46,274 bases of DNA from VXNE01 sp964518405 (GTDB lineage: Bacteria; Pseudomonadota; Gammaproteobacteria; Pseudomonadales; Azotimanducaceae), in NCBI GenBank assembly GCA_964518405.1, contig CAZFGB010000220.1:1-46274 (forward strand), given 5' to 3'. This document shows positions 18,220 to 28,054 of the stretch, in pieces; positions within the stretch are counted from its first letter, which is position 1; each line of letters begins with the position of its first letter. The notes below the pieces were generated by a model, which was not told the origin of the DNA, searched no databases, and worked only from the letters and a program-made list of their open reading frames with translations. Both the position numbers and the translations under genes were made by a program.

Positions 18220-18309
18220 GAATCCGGTTGTGACGGGGCGCTGCGGCAGCGCGGAACGCCGGCGGCGACGCGAGGTGCCTTTATGCGGACGCGAATCAAA
18301 CGGTCGGGC
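18220..18309 (-). repeat. Dispersed degenerate repeat, copy 1
   Basis: The core 18278-18309 matches 23173-23204 at 28 of 32 bases (both begin CCTTTATGCGGA and end GTCGGGC), and similarity with many substitutions continues leftward for at least 50 bases. Read on the minus strand both copies share PTV..ASA followed by TAA, suggesting derivation from one decayed repeat-domain sequence. Confidence 0.5.
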
Positions 18310-18335
18310 CGACCGCAGCCTGTCCGATTGGACTG

Positions 18336-18779
18336 TTGACATACGAAACTTGGGTTTTGAACGCAATGCGAACACGCAGGAGGAGATGGAGAGGCAACCC
18401 TCGTACTACAGTGGCGCATTCGGCTCAGTTGCCCGGTCTGAGCGATGCCGAAGGTGACCGCCGGGCGAATCCGCCAACGGAACCCGGTGCGCCGGATTCG
18501 GAAACACATCCACAACCGCTTGAAATTGAAGAGAAATATGGAGTGCCGAGGGGTGCCGGAATGTTCTTTCGGTTCTTTCGAATCGAAGCGGTGTCCGGAC
18601 GTTCTTTCGCGGTCTGGGCGGGCACGGAAGAGATGGCTCAAGCGGCGGCCGAGCGGATTGACCGGATGACGATTGCAACGGGTCACGAGACTTTCCGAAC
18701 CGCAGCGGTGCCGGTGCGCGGGGATGAGGAATCGACGGGCGCTGGCGGAATCGCCAAGGTACGCGAGATCAAATCGTAA
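18336..18779 (+). CDS. Hypothetical protein, uncertain
   Basis: An open frame of 147 codons from a TTG start. The C-terminal half looks protein-like: EEKYGVPRGAGMFFRFFRIEAVSGRSFAVWAGTEE and MAQAAAERIDRMTIATG, with a plausible helix-strand pattern and no low complexity. The N-terminal half is Arg-rich and less convincing, so the true start may lie near 18525 or the 5' end may be lost. I recognise no family. It lies between the IS4 element and a lipoprotein gene, in a region of decayed sequence. Confidence 0.3.
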   Translation: MTYETWVLNAMRTRRRRWRGNPRTTVAHSAQLPGLSDAEGDRRANPPTEPGAPDSETHPQPLEIEEKYGVPRGAGMFFRFFRIEAVSGRSFAVWAGTEEMAQAAAERIDRMTIATGHETFRTAAVPVRGDEESTGAGGIAKVREIKS

Positions 18780-19103
18780 ACAAGGCTCAATGGTGCCAGC
18801 CCTCGGTAGTGTTTGCGGGAAGCCCGCTTTGGGCAATCGACGTGCCGGGCTGTCAGACGCGCCCATGGCACCGGTCATCGCGGTCGAGCAGGGGCCTGGT
18901 GGTAGCCGGAGGGCTGCTCGTCAAGAAGCCGATGGCGCTATCGGAGGGGATTGATACCGCGTCGAAGGCATAGCCGGTTCATTTCGCGACGAGGTGCAAT
19001 GAGTGAATCGGCGAAGAGTTGCCCCGGGTGTTGGATGGTTAAACGCTGTGCCACAAACAAGCAATTACCCCTCAGGCTTCGTGAACCCATAGCGATCGAC
19101 GAG
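18780..19103. other. Gap without a recognisable gene
   Basis: About 320 bases between a hypothetical plus-strand frame and the convergent lipoprotein gene. I see no gene, clear terminator or repeat here. Confidence 0.5.
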
Positions 19104-20609
19104 TCACCGCAAACCTGCGAAAAGGTAATCGGCATGGCAGGCATCTGTTTCGTTCTCAAACGTCACCAACATCGCAACGCTGCGCGGCGTTGGCATGGCA
19201 ATTCGCTTGATCTCCCAAGTACCCAAGCTGTTGTCCGATGATCGATAGGTTCCCGATGCGATGAACGCTTCGTCCTCCGCGCCGGCGACGCCGTTTAGTT
19301 CCAGGATCCCGCCGTAGAAGCTGTCGAACTTCAATGCCAACACCTGGTCCAATGCGGTGAGTGTCAATGAAGTGGTGTCCACCAGTGGTATGCTGCCCGT
19401 ACATTCCGGAGGGCCATTCGAGACCACGCTTTTGCCGGCGAAGGTGTGGGCCTGAAGACGGTAATCGTGACGCGAAACAAGCGGCGCCGAACCGGGCAAC
19501 GGCCATTCCGTCACGAACGTGGTGCCCACCCGCGCGCCATCCGTGCCGAGTACGACCGATTCTCGATGGCTTGCCACAGCGAGCTCGCCGTCTCGCACAT
19601 CGATAAGCACGTCGTAAGGGCCAACAAGCAGGGCTTCAAACCGAGCGAGCGGCTCGCCGGCTCCCAGAGTGACGGCATGTGTCAGCCCGTGCCCGACGAC
19701 CGCAACCGAAGCGAATGCCTCCCTGGAGCCGTAAACCTTGCCCCTTCGTGTATCCTCAACCAGTCCGGCGAACTCCAGTGTCGTTCGACAAGAACGGGGG
19801 GGAATGTCGATAGCGACCGCGATTGCAACCGCGCCGGGCGACGGTTCGGATAGGTGAGAAAGGCCCCAAGTACCCGTGATGCCGTCGGATGACTCGAGCG
19901 TGCCTCCGGCGGAAATCGGTGACGAATCGGGAGCCAATCGCCCCGACAACGTGAGTGTGTCGCCCTGACCGCGGTTGAATTCTAGTTTGAGCTGATCGCC
20001 GTCCGTCAGCAAATCGAGGCTGAATCGCAAGGTCTTGTCGGCTCCGTCGTCGAGACAAGCCACTGAATCGAAACCTGCTATACCGGTGTAGCGACGATTC
20101 AGCGACGTTTCGAGCGCCGCTTCGACCACGAGATCCGCGCGTCGGTAGTCCACCTGCACGGTGACATCGCCGACCTCTTCCCCGAGATTTAGAAAATACG
20201 AATAGGTGCCGATTTCTACACCAGCGCTTTCTACTGTCACCCCTAGGTCATAACGCCCGATCTCAACCGCGTCGAAGCGCACCATCCTGGCACCCTTGAG
20301 CAACTTGCTTTGGTAGGTGCCGCCGACCCCCTCAAGCGTTACGGTAGCGACCGCACCGGCGGGCATTTCCTCGTCCGAACGACTGTGCAGGCGCACGATA
20401 ATGTCGCTCTGCATGGGTGCTACCTCGACCGGCTAGACCTCGACGACTTCCTCAACGACGTCAGCAACTGCCGGTTGCGGTGGCGGCTCGATCACTTCGA
20501 CCGTTTTGCACCCCGAAACCGCACAGAGAGCGATTCCGAAAAGGACTGCGGTCCTTGAGCCCGCGAACCATTGCGTCCAGTTGGCAATTTGCACAATTGT
20601 CCCTCTCAT
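19104..20609 (-). pseudogene. Two-repeat secreted lipoprotein interrupted by an in-frame amber codon
   Basis: From ATG 20609 the frame encodes a signal sequence with lipobox AVSGC (Cys34) and an acidic/Pro linker (EPPPQPAVADVVEEVVEV), then a TAG at 20435-20433, then, in the same frame, PVEVAP and 436 residues to TGA 19104. Removing the TAG gives a normal lipoprotein of about 500 residues. The mature part has two similar domains: TLRFSLDLLTDGDQLKLEF...GGTLESSDGITGTWGLSHLSEPSPGAVAI and TLTALDQVLALKFDSFYGG...SGTYRSSDNSLGTWEIKRIAMPTPRSVAM, each ending in a Cys then E/YLFAGL. A separate start at ATG 20414 is possible but would give an unexported protein. The family is unknown to me. Likely an outer-membrane-attached, surface or periplasmic protein if read through. 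Confidence 0.6.
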
Positions 20610-20856
20610 CGGCGGCCGTGATCCCGCCGCTTGTGGTGGCTTTGCCTGTCCGGTAAAACCGGCGTGGCGCCGCACCAGCGATTCTATGGGTGAGCAGGCG
20701 AGAAAGACAAGAAACGGGAGGAAGAAAAGCGCGCTTCGGGGACGGCTCCACTTGCCAAGGTGGCAAACGTTGTGCGAAAACCCGAACATGCTAACTCGTG
20801 GAGGTCGGCTTGCACCTTGAGGGAACTGAAAACTGCACCCGCAACCAAGGCGTAGG

Positions 20857-22971
20857 ATGAACCCGCTGGTGGATCGGTTGCGAGGCGCGACCTCGCGCCA
20901 CACACTGCGTCGAGTCATTCAGACAGCGGAGCGGTTTGCGGTACTGTACGGACGATTCGCTGTCTGGATTGGGTGCCAGGATTGGTTCGGGAAGGTCACT
21001 CTCGTTCTGTCGCGCATCTCCGCACAGCTCTATACGGGCATCGGCACCGCGATTGCGCTCACGCTGGGCGCGAGTCTGGTGGCTTGGCTGGCTTTCGACA
21101 GGGTCGGCGAAGCGCAATCGGAGGTCAACGAAACCAGTATGCCGCAACTTGCCGGGTCGTTCGCCGTTGCCCAGCAGGGCAGTGCCCTGGCGGTCGCGGC
21201 CGTACGCTTGGCGGCAGCTGTCTCGGCTGATGAACTCGCCGACATCGGCGTCCAGATTCATCAGCAAAGATTGAGGTTCGAAATCCAGCTGACGGAACTG
21301 ACGAATCATAGCGGAGAACGCTTCGACGATGTACGCATCCACGGCGGGGCACTAATCACCAATATCGAAGCACTGCGGCGCTTGTCTGAAGAGCGGATCT
21401 TGTTAAGGACTGGTGTACAAACCCTGCGCGGTGAACTGGCAAACCTGGACAACGACTTGGCGCGACTTCCGCCCGCCGCCGTCTCACTTCGCGACAAGGG
21501 AGCGCTGGCAATACAGCTTCTTGAGAGCGCGCTTGGCGTGGTGGACCCCGCCTCTCTCGAGTCCATCGGGGAGCGCTTTGCCAAACTTCTCACCGCCCTG
21601 CACGGCAACACTGCAATTGTTGGCCGCCTGCAAACCTTGGGCCTCGCCCGGAACGGCGTGATCGAATTGCGTACACGACAACTCGATGTCGACACGCGCC
21701 AGAGGGATCTGCTGACCGAGAATCGCGGTCTTGCGGCGGATTTGCTTGATGCGGTCGAGGAACTAGTCGAGGTGGCAAGGGGCGGAGCCTCGTCCGCAAG
21801 CCTCGCTTCGCAGGACGCCATCAACTCTGCACGCACGCAGCTCCTGGTGATCAATGGCTTCGGCATAGTCGGGGCCGTTCTGGTCGCTTGGCTGTTGATC
21901 GGTCAATTGCTTTTGCCTCGCTTGAAAGCCCTGTCGAATCGGATGCTCGCCATGGCGGAAGGCGACCTCGAAGACCCTGTGGATATCGGTGGTCGCGACG
22001 AAGTTGCCGATCTGGCCGAGGCCCTGGAAGTATTTCGACGTCATGCCCTCGAAGTGCAACGCCTGAATCTGGTCGAGAAGCTTGCCGAGGATTTGCGAGG
22101 CAAAAACGATCAGCTGGAATGTGCACTTGCGGAATTGCGTCTCGCTCAGAATCAAATCGTGGCACGCGAAAAACTGGCTGGCCTCGGTGAACTCACGACT
22201 GGCGTGGCCCACGAAATCAGGAATCCTCTGAACTTTGTGTACAACTTCTCGGAGGCGTCGGCCGAATTGATGGATGAACTGTTAGAGGAACTCAAGGAGA
22301 GCCGGAACGGATTCACCGATGGCCAGAAAGAGTTGCTTGAACCGATATGCGCGGACGTTTGCGAGAATCTGCAGCGCATTCGCAACCACGGCGGTCGTGC
22401 CGAACGTATTGTGGGCGATATGTTGAAAATGGGCGGCGGTACGGGAGCGAGAGAACTAACCGCAGTGAATGACCTTCTTGACAATCAGATCTGCTTGGCG
22501 ATCCGTAAAATGCAAGCGGAAAACGACGACCGTCTTCTCGAAATCAAGCGAGACTTCGACCCCGGGGCCGGCAAGATCGAGATTGTCCCCCAAGATATTG
22601 GTCGCTTGGCGCAGAACTTGATCCTCAACGCATGGCACGCCACCATTGAGCGGTGCCGTGCCGAGGAGCAGGCTGGCCATACCTACGAGGCCACCATCGT
22701 TGTAGCGACTCGACGGTTGCGGGACCGTCTTGAGGTGCGCGTGCGCGACAACGGGACGGGCATTTCTAAAGAAGCGGTCGATAAGATCTTCAATCCGTTT
22801 TTCACGACGAAGCCCACCGATCAGGGTACGGGTCTCGGACTGTCGTTGTGCAACGACATCGTAAGAGGCCACGGTGGCTCCATTCGTGTCGAAACGGAAC
22901 TTGGCAGCCACACCGAGATGATTGTGAACCTGCCTTTGTCGCAGGTTTCCGGCACGGAGCCGGCGCGCTGA
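20857..22971 (+). CDS. Membrane-bound sensor histidine kinase (orphan)
   Basis: A 704-residue hybrid-free sensor kinase. Transmembrane helices at about 57-82 and 329-351 enclose a ~245-residue helical periplasmic sensor domain rich in heptad-like Leu. A HAMP domain follows (about 352-405: LPRLKALSNRMLAMAEGDLEDPVDIGGRDEVADLAEAL), a coiled-coil stretch, the phosphoacceptor His452 in GVAHEIRNPLNF, and the ATPase domain with Asn591 (LILNAWHA), DNGTGI (Asp631), the F box FNPFFTTKP and GTGLGLSLCNDIV. It would autophosphorylate in response to a periplasmic or membrane signal. No response regulator is adjacent. All motifs are intact, in contrast to many neighbours. It is divergent from the lipoprotein gene, with a 247-base shared upstream region. 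Confidence 0.92.
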   Translation: MNPLVDRLRGATSRHTLRRVIQTAERFAVLYGRFAVWIGCQDWFGKVTLVLSRISAQLYTGIGTAIALTLGASLVAWLAFDRVGEAQSEVNETSMPQLAGSFAVAQQGSALAVAAVRLAAAVSADELADIGVQIHQQRLRFEIQLTELTNHSGERFDDVRIHGGALITNIEALRRLSEERILLRTGVQTLRGELANLDNDLARLPPAAVSLRDKGALAIQLLESALGVVDPASLESIGERFAKLLTALHGNTAIVGRLQTLGLARNGVIELRTRQLDVDTRQRDLLTENRGLAADLLDAVEELVEVARGGASSASLASQDAINSARTQLLVINGFGIVGAVLVAWLLIGQLLLPRLKALSNRMLAMAEGDLEDPVDIGGRDEVADLAEALEVFRRHALEVQRLNLVEKLAEDLRGKNDQLECALAELRLAQNQIVAREKLAGLGELTTGVAHEIRNPLNFVYNFSEASAELMDELLEELKESRNGFTDGQKELLEPICADVCENLQRIRNHGGRAERIVGDMLKMGGGTGARELTAVNDLLDNQICLAIRKMQAENDDRLLEIKRDFDPGAGKIEIVPQDIGRLAQNLILNAWHATIERCRAEEQAGHTYEATIVVATRRLRDRLEVRVRDNGTGISKEAVDKIFNPFFTTKPTDQGTGLGLSLCNDIVRGHGGSIRVETELGSHTEMIVNLPLSQVSGTEPAR

Positions 22972-23034
22972 TTTGCGCCTCGGAATCCAGATTCCATGCG
23001 CGTCTGCGACGATGCTGGGCCTTTGTCCCAGGTC

Positions 23035-23175
23035 TCAGGCGCGCCACGTCTCTACGCGCTGGACGGTGGTGCCGAGATCCGGGATGTTTGACGAGAGGTC
23101 GTTGCCGCACGAGTCAAAGCGGTAGTAGCGGAGCGCTATGGTGGCCTGGATCGCCAGCGCCGACTCGGGGTTCCT
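23035..23175 (-). pseudogene. Short remnant of a CARDB-like repeat protein, with dispersed repeat copy 2
   Basis: On the minus strand a 45-codon frame reads ALAIQATIALRYYRFDSCG and NIPDLGTTVQRVETWRA to TGA 23035. It resembles repeats of the type SATTLRYYRSTDATI...VGTDAV found in bacterial CARDB-containing surface proteins. It is preceded in frame by TAA and by SPTV-like residues. The adjoining DNA up to 23204 is shared with 18220-18309. This is noncoding debris now. Confidence 0.3.
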
Positions 23176-23204
23176 TTATGCGGATGCTAAACAAACTGTC
23201 GGGC
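23173..23204 (-). repeat. Dispersed degenerate repeat, copy 2 core
   Basis: Matches 18278-18309 at 28 of 32 bases without gaps. It overlaps the aberrant 3' end of the membrane-protein gene at 23176-24558 and may mark a rearrangement breakpoint. Confidence 0.55.
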
Positions 23205-24558
23205 TGGTGGAGCGTGATTCGCGCTGTCGGACGCGCTTACAATACCAAGCGTTCGTTGTCGCCCTTGTGCGACGTTGGGTCGGGGAGCCGAATTCCTTAT
23301 CCCGCGCTGGCAGCAGTGCCGCCGCCAGCACGAGGCACAGGGGGTATTCCAGCACGGAGTCGAACACCTGTGGCGCGACCAGGGCGACGAATACGCCCCC
23401 CACCAATCCGCCGAGCGAGAGGAACAGGTAAAACTCCGTCAGCCGCGCCGCGGGCGGACGGCGGCGCGCCAGTTCCGCGTGGCCAGCCAATGCGATGCAG
23501 AAAAAGGCCCCGAGGTGCAGGGGCAGAAAGATCCCCGCTGGTTCGCGCCAGAAAAACACGGCGGCGAGCAGGACGATGGCGAAGGCCATGGCCCGTGCGA
23601 CCAGCCAACGGGGGATGAGGGGCTTGCGGGCGAAGGCGTTGACGAAGCTCAACAGGTACAGCGCCAGCGGCACCACCCACAGGAGCGGCGCCGAGGCGAT
23701 GTGCGTGCTGATGTGGGCGGTCACGCCGAGCAGCAGCGCAGACGGGACTGCGCTGTATGCCAGCCAGGCTGCCCGGTTCCTCCAGGAGACGCCGCCTGTT
23801 GGCGTCAGACCGGGGGGTCGGATTCGAGTATCCGTGCCGAAACGATCCTCCGCTGACGGGCCGGAAGCGCCGCCCGCCCCTGTTTCGACGGATCCCGGCA
23901 CCTCAGACGAGGATCTCGATGGCCGGGTACTCCCCGACACGACCGGTGATTCCGCGCGCCAGAGGGTTTCCCCGCAGGCGACGATGCCGAGCGCAAGCAC
24001 CGCAAAGCCGAACGACCAGGCAACGGATTGCGATCCGGTCGCCAGCAGCGGTTCCAGGACGAACGGAAACGCGAGCAGCACCGCCACGCTGCCGGCATTG
24101 CTGGCCGCGTAAAGCGAGTACGGGTCCTCCGCGTGGGGATGGCGGCCCAGAGAAATCCGGCGCTGCAGGAGCGGCGCTGTCGCCGCGAGGGCAAAGAAGG
24201 GCGCGCCCAACGACGCGAACAGGAGCGCCATGAGCCACGCCGCGGGTGGGGTGACGGTATCGGGGCGCCAAATCTCGCCTATGCCGATGGGCAGAGCCAG
24301 GGCCGCCGTGGCCAGCACGACGGCGTGGACGGCGAGTTGGTCGCGCGCGCCGAGCCATCGGCTCAGCCCATGCGCATAGGAGTAACCCGCCAGCAACATG
24401 CCCTGAAAGAAGACCATGGCGGTATTCCACACCAGCGGCGAGCTGCCGAGCAGCGGCAGCGCCATCTTGGTAAAGAGCGGCTGAATCCAGAACAGCAGCA
24501 CCGCACCCGCGAAGATCGTGCACGTGAAAAGGGCCGCCTGAGTCGCTGGCGGGGGCAT
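23176..24558 (-). pseudogene. MFS/spermidine-synthase-like membrane protein, truncated
   Basis: The ATG at 24558 has a GAGG 8 bases upstream; an earlier ATG at 24639 lacks a ribosome site. The protein has about 10 membrane segments: FTCTIFAGAVLLFWIQPLF, the conserved LLGSSPLVWNTAMVFFQGMLLAGYSYAH, GAPFFALAATAPLLQ, DPYSLYAASNAGS and, in the second half, THISTHIASAPLLWVVPLALYLLSF and FYLFLSLGGLVGGVF. These are the N-terminal membrane domain of fused MFS/spermidine-synthase proteins. The soluble spermidine-synthase domain that should follow is missing: after LCLVLAAALLPA the sequence becomes unrelated, basic and ends at 23176 inside a dispersed repeat. The loss of the 3' half is probably due to recombination. 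Confidence 0.7.
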
Positions 24559-24811
24559 CGTCAGCGCCTCGCGCTCGGCGCGCTCCCCCGTGCGGCCGAC
24601 GATGCGGGGCACCGGCCGTTCAACCTCGCAGGAAGACATTGATGCGATTGGGGAATTCGCGGCGCCCGGCCGGTTGCCTGCGGGCTCTACACCGTGACGA
24701 TCATTGCCAACGCCGGGGCAAATCGGAGTTCCGGCCCGCCCGGATGCCTTGCGCCGGTCGCGCTCGGTCGGAAACCCGCCCGAATCCAGCGCTTCCCCGG
24801 GTCGAAGGCGC

Positions 24812-26059
24812 TCAGCCGTCCGCGCCCACCGCTTCGCCGTGCTGGCTGACGTCAAGGCCTTCGGTTTCGGCCTCGGCGGTCACGCGCAGGCTCCCGAACA
24901 GCTTGATCGCGTAGAGAATCGCCAAGGTGCCGACGGCGCTCCACGCGGCCACCGCAAGCACCCCCTCGACCTGAATCCAAACCTGCGCGAGGTTGCCTTC
25001 GATCGCGCCCGGCACGTTGCCGATCTCCCGCACCGCGAACACGCCTGTCAGCACCGCCCCGAGCAAGCCGCCCACGCCGTGAATGCCGAACACGTCGAGC
25101 GCATCGTCGTAGCCCAGGCTGTACTTGAGCCAGGCGCAGGCCCAGCAGCAGCCGAAGCCGGCGATGACGCCGATGGCGAGCGCCCCGGCCGGGGAGACGA
25201 ATCCCGCCGCCGGCGTGATGGCGACGAGCCCCGCGACCGCGCCGGACACCAGCCCCACCACGCTCGGCTTCTTGAGCACCGACCATTCGCAGAGCATCCA
25301 GGTGAGGGCGCCCGAGGCCGCCGAGGTCTGCGTCACCAGCATCGCCATCGAGGCGCTGCTGCTCGCCGCCAGCGAGGAACCGGCGCTGAATCCGAACCAG
25401 CCGATCCACAGCAGCGAGACCCCGATGACGCTGAACAGCGGGTTGTGCGGCGCCATGCTCTCGGTGCCGTAGCCCTTGCGCTTGCCGACGACCAGGCAGG
25501 CCACCAGTCCGGCGACGCCGGCGTTGATGTGTACAATAGTGCCTCCGGCGTAGTCGAGCACGCCTTCGTCCTTCAGGAAACCGCCGCCCCAGATCCAGTG
25601 CACGACCGGCGCGTACACCACGATCGACCAGATGCCCACGAACCAGAGGAGGGAGGAAAATTTCATCCGGTCGGCCACGGCGCCCGCGATCAGGGCCGCG
25701 GAGACGACCGCGAATCCGAGCTGGAACACCACGTAGACCGTTTCCGGAAACGTTGCCTTCAGGCTTTGCATGTCCAGACCGGCCAGCAGCACGAGTTCGA
25801 GGTTGCCCACGAACTCGCCCCGTCCGGAAAACGCCAGGCTGTAGCCGACCAACATCCACAGTACCGAGACCAGGCAACAGATCGCGAAGCACTGGCCAGC
25901 CATGGACAGCATGTTCTTGCGCCGGACCATGCCGCCGTAGAAGAGCGCGATGCCCGGCACTGTCATCATCAGGCCGAGCACGGCCGCGACGAGCATCCAC
26001 GCCGTGTCGCCGGAGTCGAGCGTCACCACAAGCGCCGACGGCAGGATCAACGCGGTCAC
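24812..26059 (-). CDS. amt: Ammonium transporter Amt
   Basis: A 415-residue Amt/MEP/Rh protein with about 11 membrane helices. Diagnostic stretches include TAWMLVAAVLGLMMTVPGIALFYGGMVRRKN, VYAPVVHWIWGG, the first pore His in DYAGGTIVHINAG, and the second in FGIHGVGGLLGAVLTG. It conducts ammonium/ammonia across the inner membrane. The start is GTG 26059, overlapping the TAG stop of the upstream roadblock-like gene by one base (TAGTG), so it is translationally coupled to it. Usually Amt is paired with the PII protein GlnK; none is present here, and the roadblock-like protein takes that position. The gene looks intact. Confidence 0.93.
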   Translation of the reverse strand: MTALILPSALVVTLDSGDTAWMLVAAVLGLMMTVPGIALFYGGMVRRKNMLSMAGQCFAICCLVSVLWMLVGYSLAFSGRGEFVGNLELVLLAGLDMQSLKATFPETVYVVFQLGFAVVSAALIAGAVADRMKFSSLLWFVGIWSIVVYAPVVHWIWGGGFLKDEGVLDYAGGTIVHINAGVAGLVACLVVGKRKGYGTESMAPHNPLFSVIGVSLLWIGWFGFSAGSSLAASSSASMAMLVTQTSAASGALTWMLCEWSVLKKPSVVGLVSGAVAGLVAITPAAGFVSPAGALAIGVIAGFGCCWACAWLKYSLGYDDALDVFGIHGVGGLLGAVLTGVFAVREIGNVPGAIEGNLAQVWIQVEGVLAVAAWSAVGTLAILYAIKLFGSLRVTAEAETEGLDVSQHGEAVGADG

Positions 26060-26916
26060 TACGAACCTCTCCGTTTCTTCTTCCCGCCGCGTGGCCGGAA
26101 CATCCGGGCGCGCGGCCCCGACGCCACCGACCGACCGGATTCCGGCGCGTCATCCGACGGCTCCTCCGGCTCCGCCGCCGACCATTCGGTCACGGTGCGT
26201 CGCCGCTCGCCGGCATTCGTCTCATTCGGATCGGCGGATGGCATCGGCGGCGCTGGCGGTGAGACGGGGGAAGGGGCCGGAGCCTCTGACGCTTCTTTCG
26301 GTTCCGGCGCCTCCGGCCAGCCAGGCGATGCGGACGGCCGTGGGGGTATGGGCGTTGCCGCGGGCGGCGATGGGGCCGATGCGAGCGGTGGGGCGGACGG
26401 GTGGACGTCCTGGCCCGGCTCGCCGGGGCCGGCGTGGACCGCACCTTCCCCCGCCTGCGCAGCGTCTGCCTGCGGGGGGGGCGCCAACCGTTCGAGCCGG
26501 TCGTCGCCGGTGTTGCGACGCACGTCCGCCAACTGGGTCTGGGTCTGATGGACGACCATCCAGGCCAGACCGAGATTCAAGGTCCGCTCGGTAACAAGTA
26601 TCACGACGGCGTCGTCCCAACCGGGCAGCGCGGCCATGAACTGGTAGTGGTGGGTCTTGGTGATCTGCACCTCGCGCATGAACCCGCTGACCGACGGGCT
26701 GTCGGTATCTAGCGCGGCCACGAACTGGGTGATGAGCTTGCCGCAGAAGAGATCTTCGCAGGACCGGAGAATGGTCTTCACCTCGGCGCCGTCGAGTTCG
26801 GCGCCGCGGCGTTGCGCGGAGGCAAGGGTCAGCCCAGTGCGAAGGTCGATCAGCACACAGCCGAGCGTGCCGTCGTTGTTGACCAGCGCGCTTTCGCAGA
26901 TCTGCTGGAAACTCAT
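26059..26916 (-). CDS. Roadblock/LC7-like protein with a proline-rich tail, coupled to amt
   Basis: A 285-residue protein from ATG 26916, with AGGAG 9 bases upstream. Residues 1-125 look like a small alpha/beta regulator of the roadblock/LC7 fold: FQQICESALVNNDGTLGCVLIDLRTGLTLASA, an inserted helix, and HHYQFMAALPGWDDAVVILVTERTLNLGLAWMVVHQ. The rest is a disordered Pro/Ala-rich tail ending in a basic cluster (RPRGGKKKRRGS). The first part clearly parallels the protein at 35977-36522, which is a paralogue. The stop TAG is followed immediately by TGA and overlaps the amt start. Roadblock proteins usually dimerise and regulate small GTPases or membrane complexes; no GTPase gene is visible. A role in controlling Amt is inference from coupling only. 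Confidence 0.65.
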   Translation of the reverse strand: MSFQQICESALVNNDGTLGCVLIDLRTGLTLASAQRRGAELDGAEVKTILRSCEDLFCGKLITQFVAALDTDSPSVSGFMREVQITKTHHYQFMAALPGWDDAVVILVTERTLNLGLAWMVVHQTQTQLADVRRNTGDDRLERLAPPPQADAAQAGEGAVHAGPGEPGQDVHPSAPPLASAPSPPAATPIPPRPSASPGWPEAPEPKEASEAPAPSPVSPPAPPMPSADPNETNAGERRRTVTEWSAAEPEEPSDDAPESGRSVASGPRARMFRPRGGKKKRRGS

Positions 26917-27775
26917 GGGTTGACTCTCCTGCCGGTGAGGGTGACCAAGACGCTGCAAACGCGAATGGTAAACCGTCGCACGGCCCCGGACCAACGGAAT
27001 CGGCGGTAGTCCGGCCGCGGATTGCGGTAGCGCGAAAAAAGCGCGCCACGCCCGGTGTCCTGTCGGTTTTAATAGTCGATCCAGACCTCGACCGCCGGGG
27101 GACACTGGCGTCGGCGACGGCAGCGTCGGCGGAGCCGGCCGGCCCCGCAGGCGTCGCCGCCAGCGCCGAGCCTGGCGGTCGGCTCCCCGAGCGCCAATTC
27201 GCGGCGGCGGTCGCGATCCGAAGCCGAAGTGCCGCGCGACTAGTGCCGCCGTCGAAGACCGGTGTCCACCGTCGCCTTCCGGAACCCGGCCCCGTGGCCG
27301 CCGATAGCGACCTGCGGCAGGTCAAGGCCTCCGGCCGCGGCCCGGGCGGCACGTTCGCGCCACGGCGAGTCGCGACCGCTGAACTGCTCCGACCGCAGCG
27401 GCGACGTCCTCCCGATCCGGACAAACACGCCGAACGGTTCAACGACCTCCCCATTCTCGACGTCGGCGCCGCACCGTTCCGCCACACCGTCCCCGCCAGC
27501 GGACCCCGCCTCGGAGAGGCCGCCTTCGGCCTGACCTCGCCCGGCCGCGGCTAGAACTTCCCCGCCGTCGGCCGCACCGATCCGTCCGGGATCCCGGTGC
27601 TTGAGCGTAGTCACCGGGAGTTGGGGAACCGCCACCGCCCGGTACGCGACGTCGTCTGCGACGACGACGGCCCGCGTCGGCAACGGCTGCCTGCGGGGCA
27701 ACCCGGCGCATCTCCCTGATTCCTGGACAAGGATTCTCCCGAACCACCGGAATTGGCCGTGGTGACGGCGTCTAC
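26917..27775. other. Gene-free GC-rich stretch
   Basis: Very GC-rich sequence with open frames on several strands but none with recognisable motifs or a good start. It probably contains the promoter of the roadblock-amt pair near 26917-27000 and otherwise decayed DNA. Confidence 0.5.
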
Positions 27776-28054
27776 GTGCGAATTTGCGTCTCCCGGAGAT
27801 TCGCTTCGAAAGTGAACCCCAACAGAGAAAACTCCGACCGCCGATTCGACCTCGCATTCGCGGGCGGCAGGATTGTGCATATTGAGGCCGGGGACAGCCT
27901 GTGTATTCCGGGCGGTACGCCCCACAACGAGGTCGCGACCTCTGGCGCCTTCGAGCTTCTGGAGGTCAGCGTGCCCGCAGACTTGGGCACGAAGCCTTGT
28001 GATCCTCCTGACGCCTTAGACTCGGACCATGCAGGTACCGGTCTTTCCAAGTAA
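27776..28054 (+). pseudogene. Cupin-domain fragment
   Basis: The frame encodes the C-terminal half of a small cupin: RIVHIEAGDSLCIPGGTPHNEVATSGAFELLEVSVPADLGTKPCDPP. The motif GD.(x)IP.GTPH...E.S...ELLEV and the closing GT.PCDPPE are typical of single-domain cupins. The first cupin motif (G(X)5HXH...) and a proper start are missing, as the frame upstream of about 27815 looks random. This is a remnant, not a functional gene. Confidence 0.55.

Noticed and set aside
24812..26153. Long alternative frames overlapping amt and other GC-rich genes
   Set aside because: They lack domain patterns and mirror the codon bias of the real genes; the Amt frame has full family motifs.
27240..27860. Plus- and minus-strand open frames in the 27 kb gap
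   Set aside because: No family resemblance, no ribosome sites, Arg/Pro-rich random-like composition typical of noncoding high-GC DNA.
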